In this document: in pieces, positions 55,671 through 64,000 of the stretch
Numbering within the stretch: position 1 is the first letter of the stretch
Layout of the letters: each line of letters opens with the position of its first letter
NCBI RefSeq assembly: GCF_030867095.1
Contig: NC_081832.1
Coordinates: 35,287,756 to 35,351,755 of the forward strand
DNA from: Alligator mississippiensis
Lineage: Eukaryota; Chordata; Crocodylia; Alligatoridae
Length of the DNA: 64,000 bases
Reading direction: 5' to 3'
Notes under the pieces: model-generated
What the model was told of the DNA's origin: nothing
Seen by the model: the letters and a program-made list of their open reading frames with translations, nothing else
Databases searched by the model: none
Position numbers and translations under genes: made by a program

Positions 55671-56729
55671 AGTATATGTGCAGGGCTTGTCTAGTGTAAT
55701 CTATCCCCTGTCATCAACCATCATTGTTTTAGGGATTTCAGAAACATCCCTGATAGTTCTATTTAACAGCTATCAGTGGTCCTGTCTTCCATGGCTTGTC
55801 TATTATACCATTATAAAATATTATATTATTACACAAAATTATTCCAAAAATACTCCATTGTATTGTAAGGTAAGGCATACAACATAAACATTCAATAATT
55901 ATACAGCAAGTCTAGTAACTGCCATGTTATCTCCTGCTAACTCCAGAAGTAACTTGGATCATTACTGAATAAAAACTTAACAATATAAGCATGACTAAGC
56001 TGTATAACTTTCCTATCTGTTTTCTGTTTCAACCTGCAGCAATAAACAGTTACTATGGAACAGGTATGGAGGTGCACTAAATCAGTGGTTACACACACAC
56101 TGAATCCAGGCTAGCTGAGAGAAATCCAGCAGCAGAGATTTTCCTTTTCTGCTTGAGAGGAGAGATTAGCTAACAGGAAGAGAGGGGAAAATCCCCCTCT
56201 TTTATGGGGAAGGGGAGGGAGAAATAGAGAAGTCTTTGTTTTGCCTAATATTGGGAAAGTCTGGACCCCAAATAAATACCAGTCCAGGCATCAGCTCCCA
56301 TTCTAGAGTCTTCCCATTCTCCTGCTCCCATTCTAGATTCTTTCTCCAGAAAAGCCCTCATTGCATCAGTCTGATGTGAAGTTTTATTCTAGTCCAGAAG
56401 AGGAAGGGTAGCTCTCACAGGCTCACTGCAGACACTGCATTTATCATGTGATTAATGCACTGAATTGCACAAAAAGTGCTGGCACACCACAAACGCAAGA
56501 TATTTAAGACACGATAAAATGACAAACCAGCCACAAAGCTGTTCTATCTATAACGTAACCCAGATGCCTGGCATCCTTTGAACATACTGGCCTGCGGGAG
56601 CTGGTATGTTCAAGAGAAGTGGTGCAGATGGGCTGCACTGAGCCTTTTAAAAGTTCTGAGGTACCACAAACCTGAGATTTGGGAGCTTTTCCCCCCCGAT
56701 GTCAGGCTCCCAGCACACCATTGTCCTGG
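55671..56729. other. RBL1 intron, unassigned
   Basis: AT-rich with nothing recognised apart from the 8-bp target of the next element at 56730-56737. Confidence 0.3.
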
Positions 56730-56737
56730 GTTTAAGG

Positions 56738-58132
56738 CAGGGGTGGGCAAAATATGGCCCCTGGGCTGGAACTGTCTTGCCATGCAATTTTATCTGGCCC
56801 ACAGGCACCCACCAACTAACTGTACCTTGCCCAATCTGTGCACCTTGCTCCCACCCTCGTGTGTTGAAGGGCCCAGCCCAGGCAATACATATGGTTCCGG
56901 GCAGGGCTGTTGTTGCCACTGCTACAGCCACTAGGGGATCTGCTTGGCTTTCCCAACTTCCAGCAGCTCCTCCTCCTGCCCCTGCTGCAACATTTGCTCC
57001 GGGCACCAAGTAAGAAAGCAGTGAGGGCTGGGAAGGGGGAGCTGTGGCTGGACAGAAGCACGGAGCATGGGGCTAGGGCTGGCAGGACTGCAGAGTCTAC
57101 ACCCAGGGGGCAGAAGGAGCATAGAGCTTGGGAGGGCAGAGCATGGGTGCATTGGATTTGTGGGGGGGGAACGCCCCCTATTGTGCACACACTTCCTGCC
57201 ATGGCAGAGGCAGCAGCAGCAGGTGATGGGCTCACACATGCACTGCTGCCTGGCAAGACGCAGCTCCAGCCAGTTCCAGGAGCTGCACATGGCAGCAAGA
57301 AGCAGAGCCAAGCTGGCCCACCTCTATCACATGGTGCTCCCCGTGGCACATTTGCAGCTTCCAGCACTTGTGTACTATTGTGCGGAAGCCCTGTGCAATG
57401 AAGTGATTGTCTTCCCCATTCCCTGCCAACATGTGCAACTGCTGGGACTCCACTGGGAAGCAGGGGGGTGGGGTTCCCTACCACTTCTGGTGGAGTCCCA
57501 TGAGCTGCACATGGCAGCAGGGTCAGGGTGTGAGCTAGCATCCCCAATGCAAAATCTGAACCAAGTCAGGACACTCCCTCACACCCCACAAACCCACACC
57601 CTGCCCCCAGAACTCCCTGATATCCATCCCCCCCACAATATACCCTACTTCTCCACACACACAGCCAGACCCTCCCATAAACCCCAACCCTCCCACAATA
57701 CACACATACCTCCCCTCTAACCACATCCCAAATGGTCCCCCACACATACAAGAGTAAGGCTTTATTTTTGAGCTATTATGCAATCATCTTTATATATACT
57801 ACATAAGCACAAATCATGACAAAAAATATTTTTTGAAATAAAGTATGTGACAGTACATGTTTTACTTTTAGTAGATGATTTTTTTCACCCCCTGGTTCCA
57901 GGACGGCAACTCCCACCCCCACCTAAAAGGAATACTTCCAGGGGCAAGGGGGGGGCGGGGAGGGGGGGACTTCTGGTGGCAAAAGGTCAGGGATTAAGAG
58001 TGAGACTTCTGGTCCCAAGATGGTGATCAGGGGGCAGGGCACCAGTCAAGGAACAGGGCTACCCTTGAGGCCTTCGACCTCTCACCAAAACTCATTAAGT
58101 GGCCCTCCAGCCAAACTAACTGCCCACTCCTG
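56738..58132. mobile_element. 1.4-kb hAT element (CAGGGGTGGGCAAA family)
   Basis: Left end CAGGGGTGGGCAAAATATGG, right end AACTGCCCACTCCTG. Target repeats GTTTAAGG (56730-56737) and GTTTAGGG (58133-58140), one mismatch. It is the most complete family copy. Frames such as 56816-57547 are chance in GC-rich sequence. Confidence 0.88.
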
Positions 58133-58599
58133 GTTTAGGGTTTCTGCTGCCACTGCTGCAGCCCCTGGGGACATGACCCTGCCTCCAGGTTGCTCCATGC
58201 AGCAGGCAGGGAAACAGCAGGGGCAGGAGTGCAGAGCATGGGGCTGGAGGCAGTGCAGACCACACACCCAGGGGGGCATCAGCAGCATGGAGCTCAGGTG
58301 GGCAGCATGTGGGAAAGCAGCTGGCTCCAGTGCCACAGTGCATGTGGGGAGCGCTGGCGAGAGAGAAGGTCTAGTGGAGTCTGCACCCCCTCACCACAAT
58401 GTGTGGTGCTAGCTGGAGCTGCATCCCCTCCAGAAACCAGCACCTGCGCCAGACACAAGTGCCCTAAGCACCCCTGCCTGCTGCTTCTGTGCCATGGGGG
58501 GATGGGGGGAGTGCCCACACCCTCCCTCACACCCCAAAAATGCCATACACCCACACCCTGCCCCCACACCCGGTGACATATACATAACCACCCAACATA
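58133..58599. other. RBL1 intron, GC-rich repeat-like
   Basis: Composition and words (GGGGCAGGAGTGCAGAGCAT) resemble the interior of the neighbouring hAT family, so probably a partial second copy. No ends found. Confidence 0.4.
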
Positions 58600-58905
58600 C
58601 CCTCTGCTCAGACTGGTATGGACTGTGGTGGGTTTTGTCTTCCTCTACAGTGGAGGTATGCATATATAATTAATAACATTCATAGCAGTAAAATGCTGGC
58701 TGCCATGATGACCTTGCTTTTCCTTGCATCTTAGGGCATTATGTCTCGTGTTGTGTCAGGGTTGACTGTAGTTTTCCTACGAGGTTAAACAACAGATTTG
58801 CATGGGATGGTCTGTATGGGAATGGTCCCGTCTCAGGTAAGGGCTTGGTCTAGATGACCTCTCATGATTCCTTCCAGCTCTATTTCTCTATGATTCTATG
58901 ATGTT
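58600..58905 (+). mobile_element. CR1 3' UTR and tail
   Basis: TTTTGTCTTCCTCTACAGTGG through GATGGTCTGTATGGGAATGG and ending TTCTATGATG. It aligns by eye with 27600-27890. It stops about 25 bp short of the RBL1 donor region at 58931. Confidence 0.78.
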
Positions 58906-58930
58906 GATCAAATAACAGAACATAACTCAC

Positions 58931-59021
58931 CACCATCTGTCATCTCTACATCTTGGTTTATATTTTTATTGTCCGACGTAACAGCTGTAGGAGTACTTCT
59001 CAACAAGACATTCCTATAAAC
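58931..59021 (-). CDS. RBL1: RBL1 coding exon, linker after pocket B
   Basis: A 91-bp exon (30 codons plus one base), beginning VYRNVLLRSTP and ending DVEMTDG with a split codon (phase 1). The acceptor is CTCTAG and the donor is G|GTGAGT. It corresponds to the VYRSVLLKS segment of human p107. The following acidic, serine-rich linker has diverged more than the pocket, as expected for a flexible segment. A CR1 tail ends about 25 bp past the donor. Confidence 0.94.
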
Positions 59022-59195
59022 CTAGAGCATAAAGGAGAAAAATACTGCTATCAGGAATACAAGGAAGTAAGAAGATTAGATGAAATCAAGAGTTCAAAGG
59101 AAATGCATATAACATTAATAACTGTTTAGCTTTATATTAATATAAACATATTTGAAAAAGAACATTTATCTCCAGGAAATAGGTTCTTTACTCAC

Positions 59196-59267
59196 ATGGC
59201 TATTTGCTTGTGGCTGATTTCTGTAACTTTTCATAATATCCTGAAAAGTTCTTTCCTCTTTGGTCAC
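59196..59267 (-). CDS. RBL1: RBL1 coding exon, end of pocket B
   Basis: A 72-bp exon of 24 codons, phase 0 at both ends, encoding VTKEERTFQDIMKSYRNQPQ and then ANSH. It continues the pocket B domain directly after the IMAK end of the preceding exon, as in human p107. The acceptor is TTTTCCAG and the donor is CAT|GTGAGT. The intron separating it from the exon at 63.8 kb is about 4.6 kb and carries a 1-kb hAT-type copy. Confidence 0.96.
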
Positions 59268-61000
59268 CTGGAAAAGAAAAACCCATTAAGACAAACTATT
59301 CATAACAAGTACAACTGGTAAACGATGGAGTTTGTGAGAGTATTTACACAAATTTAAACAAGGAAATTATTAAATAAGCGTCTACTGTCTTCTCCATGGT
59401 TTTCAGGATCCCATTTTGTTTGAAAAATAAAAAAATAAAAAGGTTCAGAAAAGTAAATTATACAATACTGGGAAATTTAATTTCTACTGGCTTTCAGAAG
59501 GGTGTTCTGCTGTTTTAAAGAATAGCAAATCTCACTTTTCTTTCCACTGCAGTATTCATGAATTGGAACTTTTAATATGTTGAAAAGCAATGTCTGTATT
59601 ATGGATTCTGTAGGTTTCACAGTGTTTGAAAAAGGTAGCCAGCCTATCTTGATCCCCAACTTCCATTTCCCTTTTTGTTCTCCCTTTTCCAAATAGGGAA
59701 GGATAGGAAAGCATACATCAATTAGTCTTACTGCAATTAGGGAGGAAGAGAGAATGAAAGCTTGATTCCAACATATTTTGTTGTTACAGAACTTAACTAA
59801 TACAGTATTGCTGTGATGTTGCAGATTTCAGGAAGATGTTTCTTATAATCAACATTTTCTTTCACATTGTACACATTTCTTGTTACCATTAATATACTAT
59901 TAATGATGAGTCCATATATTATTTAAAAGCATAATTTAGTCATTTGAAAGAGAACAAGTTAAACAAATTGCAATTGCCTATCTAACCTTGGAAAGTCTGT
60001 TTATTGCAGGAAGCTTAAGAATTATTCCTTTCCTCACCCTTTCAGAAATTGTCTACAATTTGGAATTATAGAAGGGAACAACTTATGGAGTAATATCTAT
60101 AAGTAACAGTATTAGTGGTATTTGAAAATAGGATGTCTGATCCTTCAATATACTCTAGCTACCCTGTTTTCCAGAAGGAGTTGCTAGGTCAGGCAGGCAC
60201 ATATATATTTTTAGTTAAAGCATATTTTTACAGTTAAAAGACAGCATCACTCATTTGTTTCATGCTGATAAGGTTTCAGCCATGTGCACCCAATTAGATG
60301 ATCAATAGTTTCCATAATGAAGCCAAAGGAAAAACATATCTAAATTCCAAGCTTACTTGTTAAGAGCATCTCCAGTGCAGTGAGACCTAAGAAAAGAAAA
60401 GTGTTTGCTGCATTTGGCAGTAAGAAAAGGGGGAACACTATTTTATGGTTTTATTTTTCTACAGATATTGGCAGCAGCATCCAAACTGATTTAGGGCCTT
60501 GTGATAACATTCTGTACGACTCCCAGTGTAAGGTGAGTGGAGTTAGTGCTAGCTCGAGTTTGGAGCAGTCACACTTCAGGCCAACAGGGGCCTAGAGGAC
60601 AAAAGTAAGATACTGCACTGCCTCCCACCCCACTGTCTCATTCCAGGTTCCCCCCATGCCCTCCAGGGTGCCCCCCTTGCTTACTTGTGGCAATCTGTGC
60701 CAGGAAAGCAGGCAGGGAAGGGCTAACTCAGCTGTGGCTGGGCAGGCAGATTAACCCTGCCTGCTCCCCTGCGATAGACACAGCATAGGCAGCAACATGT
60801 AAGCTGGGGGGCCAGGGGTAGGCAATGAGCACAATCTGGGGTGTTAGAGAGGGCAGGGGATTAGTAGGCCCAATCTGGGTCAGTAGGGGACAGGAACAAG
60901 TGAGAAGTTTACCTCGAGTCTACACCTTAGTGTAACATGTCCTGGGTAACATGGATAAGCCTACTCTGGAGTAGCATAATTTTGAGTCATCTAATGAGTG
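59268..61000. other. RBL1 intron, unassigned
   Basis: AT-rich, no repeat or exon recognised. Frames at 59477-59692 and 60380-60595 lack any motif. Confidence 0.3.
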
Positions 61001-61008
61001 CTTAAAAC

Positions 61009-62012
61009 TAGGGGTGTACCAACAGAGATTTTTTTGGCTAATACCAGTAGCTGATTATTCACCAGGCATATTGGCCTACACTAGTCCAATAACTGGTTTA
61101 CAGGAGCACAGCAGGGCAGCATGGAGAGTAGCACACTGCAGTTAAGTCTGTGGAGGGGAAGCAGCATGGGGGGGAGAAGGGATGTGTGGGGGGCAGACCA
61201 AGGCCCCCACGGTGAGAGAGGGAGTGGGGCAGGGGCTGGAGCTGGGGGTGCTGCCCAGCCAGGGTGGAGAATCGGATGCCATGGCGGGGAGCAGGATGGA
61301 GCTGCGGTCAGCTCACCCAGGGGATCAGCTTCCTGGCATTTGAACTAAAGCTTGTCAAATGAGCTTTACTTCAAGTGCCACCACCACCATTTTTAAGCTC
61401 CGGGAGTCGAGTGGGGCATCCCCTGCTCACCCGGCACTGAGAGACGCAACTTGTTGCTACCACTGCTGTTGGGCAGGCAGGGGATTTGGCGCAACCAGCA
61501 CACCACTCCTGGGGCAAAGGAAGCAGGGTGGAAAGCCCTGAGCCTGCAGCAGGCAGCCCACCTCTGTTTCTGCCCTCGCCCTACACACAGAGGGGCACAT
61601 GCCCCCCCCAGGGGCTGTGCAAGCAGCAGAGAGCTGCGCTCTCTGGACAAGCTGCCTGTGACTCTGTCCCAGTCCCCAACCCAGCCCCAGCCCCAGGGTC
61701 CCATTTAGTGCCCTGGCTGGACAGCGCCCCTAGCCCCACCCCTACCTTCACCATAGGGACCCTTGATCTGCCCCCTATGCCCCTTCCCCTCCGCAGATGC
61801 AAAGTGCTGCTCTCCACACTGCCCGGCTGCACTCCTGCCCACATGCATGCTGTGGTTGCATGCATATGTGTGGTGTCCAGGGGCCATGGCCAGACGGCAT
61901 ATTATATTTATCAGTACATTATCGGCTACACTGGCCAAAAAAAGCCAATAATGTTAATTTTCCTTTTACTGGAGCCAATCTGATATGGTGCTGATCTATT
62001 GGTGCACCTCTA
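61009..62012. mobile_element. 1004-bp hAT-type element in RBL1 intron
   Basis: Ends TAGGGGTGTACCAACAGAG and CTATTGGTGCACCTCTA. Target repeats CTTAAAAC (61001-61008) and CTTAAAAT (62013-62020), one mismatch. Sister of the copy at 52447-53448, nearly the same length. Confidence 0.87.
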
Positions 62013-62020
62013 CTTAAAAT

Positions 62021-63337
62021 TAGTTTCAAGTGTTAATGTGCAAACAATCCAGGAGTTAAGAACTCCAGGGGCTGCCCAATATTACTGTGCAACAAGGCCC
62101 TCAAGCTCTAAAAGACTGCTTACAGTATTGAAATGCCCGAATGACAATTCCATTCCATAGGTAATGCCTTTTCTCATTTCTCTTTCCTACTGGGCTGCAT
62201 TGAGCAGCTCTTTTTTAAAACAGCCTTACTACATTATTAAACTGGTATATTGCCTTGGCGTCAATTTTTTCACCTGAATGTGCAGCAGTCTCAGATTCTG
62301 TTTACATTTGCTAGCAGTTCTAAAAGTTAGAGAGTGAAATTGGGTTATGAAACTGGAACATTGATGTAAGTGAGGTTTAGTTTAATAGTGCTTCAAAACA
62401 ACATGAGCAAGCTTCTCAAATCTCTCTATTTCCTAGCAGAAATTTTATTTCTATGATGCATACCACTAGTTGCCTTCCTCAACCTTAACATGCTGCAGTG
62501 GAAAACATTAACATTTTCCCAAAAATAAAGTATTCACAGAGATGTTAGCCCCAGCAACCTTTTGCCTGATGCTAGCATAACTAAAAAGCTGTACCAAGCT
62601 CTTTCTAGGTCTTATTTCTTACTGTATGGACCTGAAAGTCAGCAGAGCAGTAAAGATGAGCAACATGAGGCAGTCCCTTCTAGAGACTGAACACAACGTT
62701 GTCTCCTATGACCCACAGCAGACATTACATGTATTCCACAATTCATTAATTAATTAATCACAAGATAAATTGTAACATGCCACATGTTCAACCAATGTAT
62801 TACGCAATAAAAAAAATGGCAAACCAGCAACTGAGCTGGTTCCCATTAAATATGGAACACCCATGTGGCTAATTTGTATTGCACTTTAATTTGAAAGTGT
62901 ATCATGTTAAAGTGCAATTAGGGAGCCAAGCTCAGAGCCAATCTCTGGTTCTGCCTCAAAACCCATTTAAAATTTCTGGTGTGCAGGGAATTTAGCACTG
63001 GGAATCCAGTCTCTGATGCCAGGAAGTTTAAAGCCACACCGGGAAGCCCAGCACTGGGGACTGGTTCCTCAATATCAGGCTACCCAGCAAGCCTTTAAAG
63101 GTCTGGGCACATGATGGGATCTGAAGAATTTTACTTCAGATCCCCAAAATCATGCATCCTGCCATGCCAGATTTTGAAAGTTTGGCATGACAGGTCACAC
63201 AATTTTTGAGATCTAGAATAAAATACTTTAGATCCATTGCACATTTAATTTGTTTGTCAGGGGCCTATGAAAGTGGTCTTGTAAAGGGAAAAGGAAGGAA
63301 CAATGGTGTTCCATCACATTTTGAAAGGATCTCCCTT
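62021..63337. other. RBL1 intron, unassigned
   Basis: 62021-62800 is AT-rich. 62890-63240 has repeated ATTT/GCC words with no named family. No exon seen. Confidence 0.3.
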
Positions 63338-63705
63338 CAGTAATGTAACTCAGGGTGGGCAAGTACAACAACAGCCCTGGGTGCCAATTTAAAGCACTTA
63401 TCAGAATGTTGGCCCCTGGGAACCTGAGAAGCAGCTGCCTCTGGTATGTATGGAGCCTATGAGGCAGCAGCAGTAATGACCACAGCAGCAGCCACCATTG
63501 GTGTATGGAACCTTGTTCAGCAATGGAGGGAGCAGCCTCAGTGTGTGGGTAGACAGTGCTATGGCAACAACAGCCACCGGGGTCTCCAGTAACACTCCTT
63601 CATGCTCAGCACCCTACGCTACCCACTCTTCAGCATTCAACACAATTCCCTCCTCCTCCCCTCCCCCACTGCTCAAGGCACCAAAAATTCTCAGTTACAC
63701 CTCTG
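63338..63705. mobile_element. Probable hAT MITE
   Basis: Left end CAGTAATGTAACTCAG resembles the reverse complement of the right end CTCAGTTACACCTCTG, a pattern known from reptilian hAT elements starting CAGGGGCGTAACT. No clean target duplication is visible. Confidence 0.5.
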
Positions 63706-63818
63706 CCTTCCCAACCCACCCGCAAGTCAATATCAAAATTAATGTAAATTTTCAATATATTTTAAACTTTATTTACCAGCTAATAAAGGTAAAATACTTC
63801 TTAAAACTTATGCCTTAC

Positions 63819-63995
63819 CTTTGCCATAATGTAAAAGGCACAAAGGAGGAGCTGATCCAAATGTCGGTCTTTCATTAGATCTGTGCAGTGAACTAATGTG
63901 AACTCAAAACATGTCCATATCTTCCTGCGCAAGTCATTGGAAACATCCATTTTTAAGCACAAATCACGCAAACGCACACTTGCCAAATGATATAC
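63819..63995 (-). CDS. RBL1: RBL1 (p107) coding exon, pocket B region
   Basis: RBL1/p107 is a retinoblastoma-family pocket protein that binds E2F4/5 and represses cell-cycle genes in the nucleus. This 177-bp exon (59 codons, phase 0 at both ends) begins VYHLAS and ends YIMAK. It contains RKIWTCFEFTL and MKDRHLDQLLLCAFY, the cyclin-fold core of the B half of the pocket; the RHLDQ stretch is also found in RB1. The acceptor AG is at 63996-63997 and the donor GTAAGG reads leftwards from 63818. By the known human order this is the sixth exon from the end, and the next five follow in phase to the left. Identity with p107 rather than RB1 or p130 rests on remembered p107 sequence and on the downstream exons. 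The rest of the gene lies beyond the right edge. Confidence 0.96.
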
Positions 63996-64000
63996 CTGAG

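Noticed and set aside
56816..57547. 243-codon minus frame
   Set aside because: Inside the 56738-58132 hAT element, Cys/Ala/Pro-rich without domain.
1..64000. tRNA, rRNA or snRNA genes
   Set aside because: No cloverleaf with A/B boxes or rRNA-like conserved stretch was recognised by eye. A covariance-model scan would be needed to exclude them.

Overview
This is vertebrate nuclear DNA carrying parts of two genes in tandem on the minus strand, embedded in dense transposon sequence. The 3' part of RBL1 (p107) occupies about 51.2-64.0 kb as six consecutive coding exons in phase, ending at a stop codon. The 5' part of SAMHD1 lies downstream: exon 1 with its CpG-island promoter at about 18.7-19.6 kb, and exon 2 at 9.8 kb. 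The order RBL1 then SAMHD1 on one strand matches the arrangement known in mammals. The repeat content (many CR1 LINEs, Penelope-like elements, many short hAT-type elements, Harbinger remnants, solo LTRs, no mammalian SINEs) points to a non-avian sauropsid. A crocodilian is most likely and a turtle is not excluded; this is inferred from repeat character, not from a species marker.

Layout. 1-9.8 kb is SAMHD1 intron 2, with a frameshifted CR1, a hAT element that split a CR1 tail, and a larger hAT element carrying a solo LTR. A second solo LTR sits just downstream of exon 2. SAMHD1 intron 1 (9870-19150) is mostly one large foldback structure at about 10.66-17.56 kb. Its arms are about 190-bp tandem units that reverse orientation near 12057, and it was later invaded by two Penelope-like elements, one of which was then hit by a hAT element.

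19.6-51.2 kb is intergenic. It holds an R2-like endonuclease-domain relic, a 14-bp-TSD Penelope insertion, a long CR1 with a 583-codon open reverse-transcriptase frame, a TA-flanked transposon, and a 5.9-kb hAT-type element with exact 8-bp target duplications and a CR1 inside. It also holds a CR1 that lost its reverse transcriptase, a processed UQCRQ pseudogene, a Harbinger transposase relic and more hAT elements. 51.2-64 kb is the RBL1 exons, with hAT copies in the introns.

No tRNA, rRNA, CRISPR array, operon or intact non-transposon gene other than the RBL1 and SAMHD1 pieces was found. Most long open frames in the window are either transposon relics or chance frames in GC-rich repeats. The two host genes have different roles: RBL1 is a pocket-protein repressor of E2F targets, and SAMHD1 is a dNTP triphosphohydrolase. 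Both concern S-phase and dNTP balance, but nothing in this sequence shows a direct functional link.
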